Source: Phragmites australis (Eukaryota; Streptophyta; Magnoliopsida; Poales; Poaceae). From it: 64,000 nt of DNA. The stretch is taken from contig NC_084923.1 in NCBI RefSeq assembly GCF_958298935.1, positions 994,501 to 1,058,500 on the forward strand. The letters are read 5' to 3'. Shown here in pieces: positions 36,482 through 49,100 of this stretch (within the stretch, counting starts at the first letter, position 1; each line of letters begins with the position of its first letter). The notes under the pieces were generated by a model that saw only the letters and a list, made by a program, of their open reading frames with translations, searched no databases and had not been told where the DNA came from. Position numbers and translations under genes: made by a program.

Positions 36482-37369
36482 GCAACAGAGCACGACAGAG
36501 AAATTTCCGCCCATTTTTCGTATATCCAGTGTTATGCATATATACATATATTCTGTTTATTGTATATAGCTTAAAGAAGGCACTCTCGATGGGTCGTGTA
36601 CTGTAGAGGCACGCTGGGAGCTTCTCTTGTTCATTTGGTTCATTCTTTATATATTGCAATTATTGAGGTTTGGAACCTATTCCCTGTCCCTCTGCACGAC
36701 TGTATAACACATCTTTGAACCTGTGGACAAGCAACAACCTCGAAGTGTCTTTCTCCTCTCACTGCCCGTTGCCTCGTAGATTAGTACTAGTATGTGTCTA
36801 ACATGCCAGCTTTGAATAGCACATGGCGGAAGATTCCATTTGAATCAACTCACTATAAAATTATGAACACAGTGTACTAGGAAGATCCAGATTAACCAAT
36901 TCATGATTAGCAATAGATAACTCCTAGATCATCACCCAACGCAGTCAAAACTGCATTAAAGAAAAACCAAACGGCGCAGATCGCCACACGCGCGCTTAAA
37001 TTTCGGCTTCGTCATCCATAGATGCAACACTGCAGCAGAAGCAAGCGTGCATCCAAGTAAGAAACACTGTAGCGAAATGAATTTAATTCAAGAACCACCG
37101 AGTAATACTGTATGGACTCATATGTACCACCTCGAAGCATTAAAGTTCAAACTAACGCTTTCCCACGAAATGAACATCTACTGATGCTCAAAACATCCAT
37201 AACCTAACAGGACATTTCAGCAAACAAACAAAAAATGAGGCATTTAGACAAATTTGCATGCTCAGTCATCAGCAGGATTCATCACACGACCCCGTGCACC
37301 TTTATGTCCAGAATAGATATTTCCAAAAGGAGAGGCAGGCAGCCGTGCATAGCAGCGTTGCTCACAATT
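36482..37369. other. Convergent 3' intergenic region
   Basis: Between the rhomboid stop (+) and the CSN1 stop (-). It presumably contains both 3' untranslated regions and polyadenylation sites. No extra gene was recognised. Confidence 0.5.
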
Positions 37370-40300
37370 TCACATCTTCCGTTGTCCAGTCCTTTGGTTG
37401 TAATCATGCTTGATGAGGTTGGCTCTCAGAAGCATAGACTTAACATCTCTCTCGAACTCGTTGCCAGTCTGGAGGACACGTTGGAAAGTTGTGTTTCTTT
37501 GGTCAGCATGCCTTGCATAAAGAATCTTGTTGTGGGAGTCTATCCGAGCCTGCAAAAGTTTCAGTTACAAGCAACTCAAAAAATACACATAAATCTCGGA
37601 ATGTGTGAACTTCAGATATCTTTAAAAACCTGTATTTTGTTCTCGGTGATCAGTGCAGCCAGCTCCTTCTCCAACATGGACACAGAAGTCTTGAAGGCAG
37701 CAGCCATTGTGTTAAGATCAACTGATATAAATGGAAGCGTGTACTGTATGATGGCTTTGTGGCGAATATCCATGTACAGAGTTTCTATATGCTCGTGCAG
37801 ATGGATATCTAGTAGCAGATTCGGCTTTAACTTCTCAAGATGCCCCAAGCATGATCCATAGCGACTGGAATGACAATTTTCATGGTTAGAATAGTTGGCA
37901 AACAAAAGTTTGAAAAACTACACAGTATGCTTGAAACACAACTTTGGAAAATGATAGAATGCACTGTCCATAACATTAGCACTGAATGGCTCAGCCAGGG
38001 CATACTAAGCAGCATTTCAATACAATAAGGTTTCATGATATTTGAGATTGACCACCCAAAAGTCACACTAATCTACTATCACTGTTCTAAATAGCAGCTA
38101 TCATGACCTAGCTAATGGCTGTTGTCAAGGTGTAGGTCAGTAGGTCTACATTAAGGATACATGCATAGAGGTCAGATTTAGAGGTTTAGCAGGTCGAGTT
38201 CGCATATCTTGAAATTTTATGGGACTTAATAGCAGTACAAGGAAAAAAATCTTCATACAGCACTCAACTGTGTATTTGTGCGTCTCTTTATAGTTTATAT
38301 TTTATGTATAATATTAATATCGATAGTTTATAATTGTTAGACACTTTACATATATCTTTAAAAAAACTCGACCTATAAGGGATGACAGCCTATGACATTA
38401 CTTTTTAAAGGTCAAGAAAAGGCACCGAAGGCCGGCCACCCCGAGGCATCACTAAAAGCGATTTTACAGCCGTCCAGGACCACACTGAAAGTCACACACA
38501 ACGGGGCGCCTTTTTTTTGTTAGAACTAAGGTTCGAGCCCTGGTTGGTAGCACCACAACTAGGTGACTTACCACCGTGCTATCAGCACTTGGGGTGGCAG
38601 CTATATACTCCCTCGTTCAGAAATAGTAGACGTATTTCTTTTTAAAAAAGTCAAACTTTGTGTAATTTGACTAGCATTTAATCAAATTATAAGAATGTCT
38701 AGTGTATAAAAATTATACAACTAAGTTCATAATTCAAAATGATTTCACACTATATAGATTTTGTAGCTATAAATGATATATTTTGTGAGAAAACCTTAGT
38801 CAAAATTCAACTTCGAAGACCGAGAAAAAAAAATATGCCTACTATTTCTGAACGGAGGGAGTACGAAACAGTACATGATATATATGGCAGCTATAGTGCT
38901 ACAAGGTGGGGTGGCCGCTCACCACTTGCTTACCACTATTTAGAATATTCTATACTACATATAATGTGCAAGAGAATGTATCAGTTTGAAGGAAAACAAT
39001 CGTCAATGCTACATTAACATCAAGATAATACAATAAGAGGGTGTTACAATACATATTGTTCAGAAAACGCTCCTTATATGGAATAAATTAATCAAGTTTT
39101 CACTGATTTTGATTTGGGTTACTACTTTACTCACAAGAAAGAAGAAAACATGTTAGAAAAACTGATACTTCTAATTAGCATGAAGTGATCCTACAACGTC
39201 TACTTGCCATCCAGGAATTCCACAACTGAAAAAAGAGCCCAAGGTGTATCGATACAAAATGTTTATTTACATCATACTGAAATGAAATAGAAAAAGGTCT
39301 AAAGTATTCAATTCTTTTTTCACAAAACATATGTTGCAAAAAAGATTGATAAGTGCAAGAACATCCAGCAACCTAAAGGATAGCGATGGACAATCATTTA
39401 TAAGGCTACTCTGGTAGCATCGTACCTTGCATAAAAATCATTAACCAGCTCCCTTACTTCAGGCACCAGCTCCAGAAAGTTACGGAAGTTAATATTGTCA
39501 ATGACTTTGCTCTATAATATAAGCAATCATATGTTAAAACAATGATATAAATGGAACAAGTTCTACCAGAAAAGAAAGAAGTACAGAAAAGGTGAACCTT
39601 TAGGTCTGAACGGTCAAAAGAAGCAAGTGCACAAAGGGCACCATACACAGCCACATCTTGTGGGGCTATGACTTCAGAGTAGTTGTTTCCTAGTTCAGGT
39701 CCTGTCTCAACAAACTAGAGGAAAAGACATAACATCGGTAAGAAGCTCTATCTACTCAACAATAACAGATATTAACAAATATCACACTTCTGAACATCCC
39801 ATTATCAGAAAATGAGATATATGTCCAGATGTCACAGAACTGAAAGTCATAGGAAAAGACCTCTGTGTACATAACTAAATTCAGTTTAAAGTAGAAGAAA
39901 ATAACCGTAGCTACCTGCGGTCAGCGGAATCCTGGGAGGAATATAAAAAACGCTCTAACGTTGTCTGTAGTGTCTAATGCTTACAAAGTTACATATCCCT
40001 ATGTGAGAATGGATCCTTTGCAGCTATGTTTACAATGATCAAATGATGGTAGCTTCATAGAAAGGTAATAGAACAGATCAAATCAGCTAACTTGTTTATA
40101 GGGATCAGATAAACCTATCCAGACTTTTTATAGATTCCTTATAACTAGTGTATTTACTGCTAGCATACAAGAACCACACAAGCAACATACAACTCTAATA
40201 CTACATCAGTATCAAAACAATCAATATACCATTAATCAAGTAAAGATGGAGTTCCTGAAGCACAAAAGTGAAAGTAGGTCCAGACTCTTTTTAGAGTGTC

Positions 40301-42915
40301 AAGTCCAGAAAATCGGACTAACATGTTACTACAGGCGTAGTTCAAGATCAGCATAGGAAGACCATAAGAAATTAATTGAAGAGGAATTACAGACGACTAA
40401 CCTTACGAGCAGCAAGTTTGTATTTCTTTGTTTCCAAGTAGGCTAATCCTGCAGCTGCTCGCAACTTTGCGACAACAATAAGATCCAAAGAGTCTGGGGT
40501 TTGCTCTGCTTTACTGACATAGTTTGAAACATGTGCAAACTGTCCCAGCTCAATGCTAACCAGAATCACATTCATGCACATCTGAACTATATGCTTGGAA
40601 GTGGTACAATAGTCCCTTGTCCTGATATAGCTTTTGAAGGCATCTGAAAGTTGGCCATGAGCATAGAAGAAATCACCAATGTCATTGTAACCCATTCTGA
40701 TACTCTCTTTGATAAGGTTGGTCTGCAGTTAAAGAATCAAGATAAAAGGGAAGATAGAGAATTAGCATACATTCATAATGTAACTTTATTTGATAAACAT
40801 ATCTTCGCCTTAGAACAGGATATGCCCAACAGGGCCACAAAGCAAACTTGATACCTATGAAACATAAAACAAAAAATCGGGAGCACTTTCGTAGATGGTA
40901 AACAATTTCAAAGTATGTTGCAATGTGCCCAATTATACCTATGTTCCTAATAATATTTCTGTTCCTAAAATTTCTTATAATCATGTCATATAAAAGTGCA
41001 AGGAATGCCATGCTTGCACATAGTTAGCTAAAGGAAAAGGTCTATTTTGACTCCCTCAACTCTTGTCCGAGTCCGATTTTCCTCCTTCAACCATAAAACC
41101 AGATATTGTTGCTCCCTCAACAATCTAAACTGGATTTTTTCCTCCCCGCGTGGTTTTTACCCTAGTTTTGTCCTACGTGGCTCACACGCGACACTGGCCG
41201 CCTACATGTCAGATAACACATGACATGAAATATTGTACGCGTAGACATTGCAGTCAATAAATTGAAAATATGGGCCCACTTATCAGCTTTTGTCTCTCTT
41301 CCTCCCCAACTCGGCCTAATGGCATCCACGTCTGCTATAGACGTACACGTGGTGGATTAGCACTTAATCATGCCTAAGCCTCGCGCCAAAACAACAGCAG
41401 CGGCTCAGGAAAAGCACGTCGACGGCGATTCTCGGTGGACTGCCAATTTGGTGCTACCAGGGCGACGCGTGAGTTCTCGAGGATCACTCTGGTGGGCACC
41501 TCGTCCCTGGATATGGTCGAAGGAGGCGGCGCGAACTCGTCGGAAATAGCGTAGCCCGACTGTGTCGTGGAGAAGGCACTAGCAATGGGTTTTAGCAGGG
41601 TCTGTGAGTTGCCCTAGGTTCGTAGAACTGCTGCGAGTGCGAGCGGGTGAGGCACGAGATTCTATGATCACCAGAGAGTGCCGACGGTGAGGAAAAGCGG
41701 AGGTGCGCAGCCACAGAAAGGAGAGCCTCCCTGAACAGCTCGGTGGTGAACTCCCCAAACTGGGCCCACGAGAATTCGCCCTCGAGCCCCGCGACGCATA
41801 GTGCGGCGTCGACGCGGGCCCCAGGTGGCGGCGAGGGCACCCAGCGCTGGACTAGCAGGAGGGTGTGCCGGAGCTCCGAGTGGACGTGCCCGGTGGCGGT
41901 GGCGAGCTGGTAGTGGCGAACGCCCGAAAAGGCACACTACGTGCGCAAGCGGCGGTGGAGGGGCTGATGCCCATCTTGGTATGTGCTCATGACGGTGATG
42001 GGCTTGGGGGGTGGTAGGCTGATGCCGCGTCAGCGAAACGCTGCCAACAGGGTAGGCTGAGTTATTGTCATGTAAGATAAAATCACCATCAAAACCAGTT
42101 AAGGGGGTAAATTGCGTAGATTTGAATAGTTGCAGGAGGTGGGATATCTAGTTTTACGGTTTGAGGGGACAAATAGGCTCAAGCAATAATTGAGGGAGGC
42201 AATATGAACTTTTTCCTTAGCTAAATAGCCAAATACTTCTGAGACTAGCAGAAAGTAAAAGCAAGGTTTAGCACTCAGAGAAACAAATCACAGACCTCTA
42301 CTCAGTGGTCAGTAGAATATACCAAACACATAGTGCGTCATTACTGTAACTAGTAACCGATCAAATCAGCCTTAAGCACGGATGAGGAAATGCCATGCCA
42401 TTACCCAAAAGGACTCGAACCCAACACATCATGAGCAGGCACTAATGCCTGCAGACTAGTAACATCAGCAAGGTAATCTGATTCTCTGAACAGGTACGTG
42501 GAAGAGTTAGGGGGTAGGGTTTCCGCACCCTGTAGCCGTTGAGCTCATTCTCGAGCTTTTCCTTGCGCTGATCGGCGCGGCGAGTGACGATGTCGACCCA
42601 GGATCGGTCGAGCCCGTATCGCGGGCCGAGGCGGCCGTTGATTTTGAGGGCGACGTCGCGGTGGAGCTGCGTGTCCTCTCCCCTCTTGATCTCATCGTAC
42701 GCCATCCGCAGCGCCTCGAGCTGCATCGCCTCTACCCCACACCTCTCCGCGATGAAGATGAGGCGTGCCAGGCGGGTCCGCCCCGAGTACTGCGCGGCGT
42801 AGGCCTCGACGTCCAGCTGCTCGGCGGAGAACGGCGCCGGGGAGGCCTCCTCCCCGCCGAGGCCGTTCGCCACCGCGGCCGCCGCCGCGGCGGGGACCTC
42901 GCCCTCGACGTCCAT
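37370..42915 (-). CDS. CSN1: COP9 signalosome complex subunit 1 (FUS6-type)
   Basis: Exons in transcript order: 42915-42529, 40722-40402, 39714-39598, 39511-39426, 37864-37630 and 37549-37370. All have GT-AG junctions and intact frame, giving 441 residues, the length I recall for Arabidopsis FUS6. The N terminus has an Ala run, then [19 protein letters not shown] and [16 protein letters not shown]. The helical-repeat middle is [20 protein letters not shown] and [17 protein letters not shown]. The C-terminal PCI domain spans about residues 230-400, with [37 protein letters not shown] and [17 protein letters not shown]1 helps assemble the COP9 signalosome, which removes NEDD8 from cullins and so controls SCF and CUL4 ubiquitin ligases, including repression of photomorphogenesis. 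Intron 1 carries a Mutator-like insertion and the 37865-39425 intron carries a Stowaway, both without damage to exons. Confidence 0.96.
38511..38595 (-). mobile_element. Possible SINE fragment in a CSN1 intron
   Basis: Read on the minus strand, GATAGCACGGTGGTAAGTCA is followed by AGGGCTCGAACCTTAG and an A-run. The order A-box-like, B-box-like (cf. GGTTCGAACC), poly(A) suggests a tRNA-derived SINE. Target-site duplications were not found. The Stowaway follows 13 bases later. Confidence 0.4.
38608..38861. mobile_element. Stowaway MITE (Tc1/mariner) in a CSN1 intron
   Basis: This 254-bp element is flanked by TA (38606-38607 and 38862-38863). The termini are CTCCCTCGTTCAGAAATAGT on the left and the complement of CTCCCTCCGTTCAGAAATAG on the right, the canonical grass Stowaway ends. 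It is AT-rich and non-coding. It sits in the intron between the CSN1 exons at 39426 and 37864. Confidence 0.93.
41033..42216. mobile_element. Mutator-like element with GC-rich cargo (Pack-MULE candidate) in CSN1 intron 1
   Basis: This 1,184-bp element has an exact 9-bp target duplication TTAGCTAAA (41024-41032 and 42217-42225). Its terminal inverted repeats are about 70 bp long: left GGAAAAGGTCTATTTTGACT, right (complement) GGAAAAAGTTCATATTGCCT, both continuing CCCTCAA. A 9-bp duplication with GGAAAA ends is diagnostic for MULEs. No transposase is present. The interior from about 41,340 to 42,050 is strikingly GC-rich against an AT-rich intron. It holds a minus-strand open frame at 41592-41840 with [20 protein letters not shown]. 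This suggests a captured host-gene fragment, whose parent was not recognised. Confidence 0.85.
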
Positions 42916-43076
42916 GCCGCTGGGGATGGGCGCTAGGGTTTGGAGCAAAACCCTAGACGAGGGGAGTATGGGGGAGCTGGAGTGGAAGAGGAGACGCCGA
43001 GAACGGAGGCGAAGAGGGCTGGCAAGGCTTGCAATTATACGAATGCTATGGGTAGATCGGTAAAATTCCCTTGTGC

Positions 43077-43138
43077 TGGGCCTCTCGTGGCTCGGGCCAT
43101 TAAAGAAGGCCCAGCACGTTACTGGGCTAGTGGGCCCA
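43077..43138 (-). promoter_or_regulatory. TGGGCC/GGCCCA (site II-like) cluster in the CSN1 promoter
   Basis: TGGGCC occurs at 43077, GGGCC near 43093, GGCCCA at 43108, TGGGCT at 43122 and the palindrome TGGGCCCA at 43131. They lie about 160-225 bases upstream of the CSN1 ATG, between CSN1 and the divergent coding fragment. Such elements are known TCP-bound site II motifs in plant housekeeping promoters. Their orientation would allow bidirectional action. Function is inferred. Confidence 0.5.
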
Positions 43139-43201
43139 CTCAAGAAAAGTAGGCTAGTTGATGAGCGTTTCATTTGAGTGGTAACCTAACAGGCCGAGAC
43201 A

Positions 43202-43468
43202 GTGAGCCAAAGTCGAGCGGCGGCGGCGGCGCTGAGGCCCGTGAGCGGCGCGGTGGTGTCGTCGAAACCGTTGACCTTGGCCAAGGCAGCACGGGTGTTC
43301 ACCCTCTTCGCGGACTCCGGCAGGTCGGGGCTACCCGCCGAAGCCGGCGCATTGGTCCTCTCGGCAGCCGAGCTCCACTCCTTCCGCCGCAACGCAAGCG
43401 ACGTAGAAAGCTCGGAGAAACTGCGCAAGAAAAGCCGAAGAGGAGCGGCGCGGTCTGTGACATATGGG
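43202..43468 (+). pseudogene. Exon-like coding fragment, head-to-head with CSN1
   Basis: A GC-rich frame reads AAAAALRPVSGAVVSSKPLT, LAKAARVFTLFADSGRSGLP and ELHSFRRN, ending in a basic KLRKKSRRGAARS. This resembles, from memory, a small conserved plant protein of unknown function with a PVSGTVVSSKPVSLSKAA core. There is no ATG in frame upstream. The similarity ends just before ATGGGATGTTTGATTGGGCC at about 43,468, which looks like a MITE edge. It is probably a truncated or disrupted gene remnant. A short spliced leader exon supplying the ATG cannot be excluded. Confidence 0.4.
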
Positions 43469-44970
43469 ATGTTTGATTGGGCCAAGCTTTTGTTTTTTCT
43501 GTCTTTTGATTTTTGGTTGATAGTTTTTTATTATTGGTTTTTATAATAAATAAGCGAGCTCTAAGATCACATCTTTGGAATAAAATCCAGTTAGAAAAGG
43601 AAATCCAATAAGAGATAAGCTGCCCATGAGATTTTTAGCTTCTCATTATATTAAAAATTATAAAAATTCGTTTCAATCAGTTTTTCAATTTTTAGTTTAT
43701 TTTCTTAGAAACTATCTTTTCAAAAAATAGCTCAGCCATTTAGTTTGGCTTCTAGTTTTTGAAAAAAAAATCGCCTAGAAAAACAAACAAGCTTACAGCT
43801 GAGCTTTTTACTTTCTTTTTAAAACTTGTGTAACCGATTTGGAAAGTGCTGATGCGGAAACTGTGAACACTGAGACTGTTTGCTCTGGTGTGCATGGTTA
43901 GTGTTCTTGCTGTACTACGCTCTGATCTTTCACCTGAAACATGTTATATTCATTTATTTTCTAAGGAAATCACCCGAAACTTCCTTCCTTGTGGATGTCA
44001 TAGCGAATTGTGAGCGTTAGCTCTATTTCAGTTTATACATCACGACAGAGAGATCGTAACACCGGAAAAGCCTCATATGTCAAGGCAAGGTTGAACTGAG
44101 CTACCACAAACAGTTCAGCAGTTGATGAACCTCTTTCATTGTAAACAGCTAAATTACATCATCTTCTCTTTGTTTTTACTATGGATCGTTACACTCTAGA
44201 TTTTGTGGAGAATATTTTTCTTATCAGATTGTGGATTATAAAATTTCGTACTATAATTTTGTTTATGCATTATGAGAATCAACTTTCAAATTAAGACTGA
44301 TTATTTCTGCTTTTATTCTAAAGCTAGAATCTATAATAAGAATAAAAAAAACACGGCCTTACATCCAGTTTTTCACTTTGGTAACGTAACATAATATATA
44401 GCCTGCGACGGTTGGAGGCTTGGATCCTGGTGGGAGCAGCTACCAGAGACCAAATCTTCGGCATGATTTGACAACCAAAACACATTCGCAAGTTAAACTA
44501 GTTTAGTACAGGCCAATCATGCGCTAAGTCGATTCCAACGACAATAATACCCGCATTGGATGAGTCATCCATCGGTTCCCCTCCTTTTTTTTTTGGCCAC
44601 TACCATATGCTGCGTCGGAGCTGAGACACCAACGATCTGTTCAACGACAGAGAATGTCTGGAACACCCGAAGCCAACACCATCCGGCCTAACCTTCTCAA
44701 CGCTGCCGATTCGATACACACGAACGCGCCACATGTTCAATCTCCGCAAATTTTGCTGACAAAAGAAGTTGCAGACGCGCATCTCAACTTGTTCCAACCA
44801 TCAACATATCAAGTGGGGTATAATCACACACACACAACACTGAGCTTGGATTGGATTTGGATGCCCAGCTAAGATACCACACCCTTGAAAATATGGATCA
44901 ATTCTATAACTACTCACGGGCAACAAATTAAGCTCCAAACGCTAATCCGAAACAGCTACTACGCTCTGAA
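43469..44970. other. AT-rich spacer, partly MITE-like
   Basis: The part from 43,469 to about 43,800 is rich in CTTTT / TTTAG words and ends with AAAAACAAACAAGCTT. It may be a hAT-like or Harbinger-like MITE, but termini and target duplication could not be fixed. From there to 44,970 no gene was recognised. Confidence 0.35.
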
Positions 44971-44978
44971 TTACAGCC

Positions 44979-46109
44979 CAGGGTTCACAAAACCATTGAA
45001 AACCGGTCGAAATTCACGATATTCGGTCAATTCGGTCCTCACTGTATTTTAAATTCGACCGATTTTTGAATTTGAATTTAAAAAATAAAAAAATCAGAAA
45101 AAGAATTCTAGAAATACTAGAGATAATTCTAAGACCTTCTGTGAAAAATTCAAAAATAATATCATTTGTATTATATTTCAAGGAGATGAGGTTTAAAAAA
45201 AAGAAAAATGCTAAAATAGGTCATATGAACATATGATTTGGTCCATCATGAAAACAAATATTTTTCCTATGTAGGACGTATCTTAAGAGGGTCTTTACAA
45301 TTTGTTTCACTTCATTTAAAGTTTTATTAATTTTTTCATGATTTTTACAAAGTTCACAAGCATAAAGTGAATATGTTAAGAAGCAAAACTTTAATTAAAT
45401 TTTTCATGTCTACATTATTTTTTTCTACATAAATCATAGTATAAGTAAAATAATAATAGTTATGAATTAATCTAGTTGCAACATATTTACACAAACCTAC
45501 ATATTACAATAACTATTTCATGATTTAATGTATTTTTAAAAGACATAGGATCATGTAAGAAAACTAAAAAAAATTGGTTTCGTGATTTTTAAATTAGCAA
45601 AGAGTTAACTATGCATTTAACTAGGTTTAGCAAAAACATTATCTCACAGAAAATATTCAACTTTTTTATAAGTATAAATACTTTTATCATGTAGATAATG
45701 TTACAAGGAAACCAATATAATTTGTTTCATTTGATTTAAAGCTCAGATGAATTAGTTATTAATTTTATAAGGTTTAGCTATTTTTTGGTTTTTTGTTGAA
45801 CTTTACTGAAATTCGAGGAATGCGCTCGGTAAATCGGAAAATTCAACCTACTTTAGATGAATTCGTTCAAAATACGTTCAATGCGGAAAAATCAATCATT
45901 TTTCAATGTAATTCGATTGGTTTTCGGTTGAATTCGAGAGGTTACCGAATGTCGATTCGACCGGATTTTGCCTTCAATTTTCATATTTGATCAAGTGATT
46001 TTTCAAATTTAACCGAATTTTATCAAATTTTAAACAAATTTTCTGATATTCGTGAATTTCGGAAATTTACTGGGACGGTTTTGGACATCAAAAGAATTTG
46101 TAAACCCTG
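44979..46109. mobile_element. Non-autonomous hAT-like element, copy 2
   Basis: This 1,131-bp element is flanked by an exact 8-bp duplication TTACAGCC (44971-44978 and 46110-46117). The termini are CAGGGTTCACAAAACC on the left and CAGGGTTTACAAATTC (complement) on the right. It aligns in the same orientation with copy 1 at 18964-20157: both contain AATTCTAAGACCTT and TTTTTACAAAGTTCACAAGC. Its subterminal repeats are more decayed than in copy 1 (ATTCGGTCAATTCGGTC). No transposase frame is present. Confidence 0.9.
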
Positions 46110-46117
46110 TTACAGCC

Positions 46118-49100
46118 ACACAATTAAAGGCCTAACCACACCATTGCAGCACAGAACTTTGTTCTTTCCTCCCCTCCACCTGTGCCATCCCTGTGCGTGC
46201 TGACTCGGATCCACGCACCTGTGCAATGGCACAGCGATATTTTAATACGGTTTTATCCACTAGAGAGACAGGTAGGCGTGATTGGGGATTAACTTAGGGA
46301 GATCTTGCGTAATTGCGCTAAAAAAAGTGCAACTCGGAGAAGGTGATGTGGGCTGGGAGAGCAAACAGGGAAAGCTGCATTTGTGATATACTAGGAAGAT
46401 GCACGTGCAGACAGGTGGAGACTACAATCGTTGATGATCTAAACTATTTGCAATTGATGTGCAATAAAACCAAAGTATGAAATATGGAAGAATACTTATT
46501 AAGATGACAAATGTATAATACCTTATTGAAAAAATAGGTCATAATATTACAAATAAGAAAGTATAATTATGAGCTCAAACCTACGCATCAATGTATAAAT
46601 TCAGAATAGTACCATGTTAGACCATCTATAATATAAAAAACAATACATAAAGTGTTGTCCAGATATAAAGAAACAGAGTGTTAATTATATTTTTCCATTT
46701 TAAAAAGACAGCTTGTAATATTACAGATAAGAAAGTATAATTATCAGAGAGACCTTCCAATTAAAAAATAAGGTAAATATCAATATGATTCATAATTAGG
46801 TTGAAAATAAGGAAGAATAAAAAATATTATGTCAGTTCCTTCGCAATCATGTCACACCAATTTTCTTACAAAGTTATCTCTAAGAGGATCAAAGTTTTAC
46901 TATGACCACACACAGAGAACTGCATCTTGTTACAGTCTACATGTTAGCAACAATAAAATATGTATCTGTTGTTGAGTTTGAGCTTTATAAGTGTTGTGAC
47001 ATATGTACAAACAATTTGCACCCACATGATATATTCAGAACCTACCTTGATGTTCTCGATACCTTATAGCAGATATGGTCTGTTTCTATTCCTACATTGT
47101 CATGAAAGTGGAACGATATTGATGGAGAAATCAATTGGATATGGCATTTTAGTATTTTGTTAATTTAACACATATAGTTTTATGGAGGATAATTAGATAT
47201 TTTGATCCACCAGAATCTATAACTATAAGAACCATTTTAGTTACTGAACAAAAGACATGTTCTCTGAGGGACGGGTATGATACCATTCTTCTTTTGAGTA
47301 ATTACAGAGCCACCGAATATGCAAATACATACACATATATATTTATATATATATATATATGAAAATAATAAAGGAAAAAAGAGAGAAGGAAAAAGAAAAT
47401 AGAATACTGGGCTGCCTTCTTTTCTCTGACCGGTCTGCATGTGTTATTGCCTCCTTGCAGGCTCACGGACCCATCATTCCTTCTGGGTTGGATTCCTTCT
47501 CGTCCTTTAAAAACGGCCTACTTCTTTTTCTCTTGCTCAGTAACACAGGTGAGCCCACCCACTTGGTCTTCTTCCTCGAGGCTCTCGATACCTCCAAACA
47601 AGTATAGAATCGAGCCGACATCTCCCATATCCACAAGTCAGGGATCAAATCGCTCACCAAAATCGCACCAATCCATTCAAAATCGCATCCCCGTCCTATC
47701 TCTATCCATATCCCCTTCGATTCCTAACTGATTGGAACATGTTTCCCCTCAATTCAATCTCTAGCAGCGACCTATTTAAAGGGAGTCAATTCATATGAGA
47801 AGGGGGCGCAGAGGAGAAGAGAGAGAGAGCCCTATGCTACCACCTTCATGAATGCCTCCCTCAGATGGGGAGATGGGCTAACCCTCATACCGCTACTGTT
47901 TAGGACTGTTGCGCCGTCCTACGGCTGGCCTTCATGCCATTGCCCGTGAGCGCCGTCACCGCATCGTGACCATTGAGTCTGCATCGGTGAGTTCAATGGT
48001 GGTGTGCATGTTTGATCTTCTACTCTCTTTTTTTCTACCTCTATTACCAATGATGCCCGTCGAGTTTAGCTCTAGCCGGCCTCATTGTCGTGACCGTCGA
48101 GATAGCTCTGACCGGCTCTGCTGCCATGGGCGTTGAGAGTTGCGAGCAGCGTCGGTGGAGATGGGAGCAGCATGAGGGGGCGGGTGGGAGATGGTCGACA
48201 TGCGGTGGGAGACAGTGGCGCAATGCTTTGTGAACATTCCCAGCTCCCCTCAAGCGCACGAGCTCAAAGACAAATCTAGGAGCGCTGGACGGACGGTCCA
48301 GGTTTCTGGCATTAGCTGCCACGTTGATTTTGGAGGGAATATTGTTCACAAGATGTCAAACCGAAACAAAATAGTTGCATTATAGTAGTAGAGGTATTCC
48401 TTTTTGGTAGGGACCCAAAGCGCTTGGACTTTCATTTTTAAAATCGAGGATGTCGTGGCACTGATGACTAAGCATTCATATTTCTGATGCAAGCAGGTAG
48501 CTGTGCATGCAGCTTTGCAATATTCTGTAATCTTATATGCTTGATTGCTTGGTGGGGGAGAAAAGTATGCAGGGATTCACATTATCCAGTTTTTTTTTCC
48601 TACGGTGTGCAAAACAACTATCCATTTATCACTTACGTAGACAGTGGATGGCCTTTGTTGAAACCTTTTCTGCTGAGTTGCTGTCTTGGCATGAGCAATT
48701 GGGCATAACAGTGACGCTCTGCAAAACCCTTAGTCCACACGTAATTGAAAGGATATACAACCAATTTGGATGCTTAAGAAAGTTTGGTTTTGGACAATCT
48801 TTATTACAAGATATTTCACCAAGGGAGTGTGACCACTTCAGGTTGCACATGAGATAAAAGCAACAATCGGCGTGGCTAGGACCAAAATGCAACAACCAAT
48901 ATCAGCTAAAAGCAAAACAAAAGGCTCGTATTCCCGCTCTCTTTACACCAAGGCGGCTAGCGAAGCGCAAATTGTGGCTTCGATAGATCCTGGGGTTCGT
49001 TAGATATGGACTTTTAGAGCAGGTATACATCAGTCCAACTCTGATCAGCTGAAATTTGTCGATACCAGGAGACATAGTTCTATTTCTATCAGGTTCTACA

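Noticed and set aside
42661..42956. Plus-strand Arg/Pro-rich frames
   Set aside because: Antisense shadows of the GC-rich CSN1 first exon, which carries the real family motifs.
47900..48330. GC-rich patch as a candidate gene
   Set aside because: Frames on both strands are short, lack consistent splice signals and match no family I recognise.
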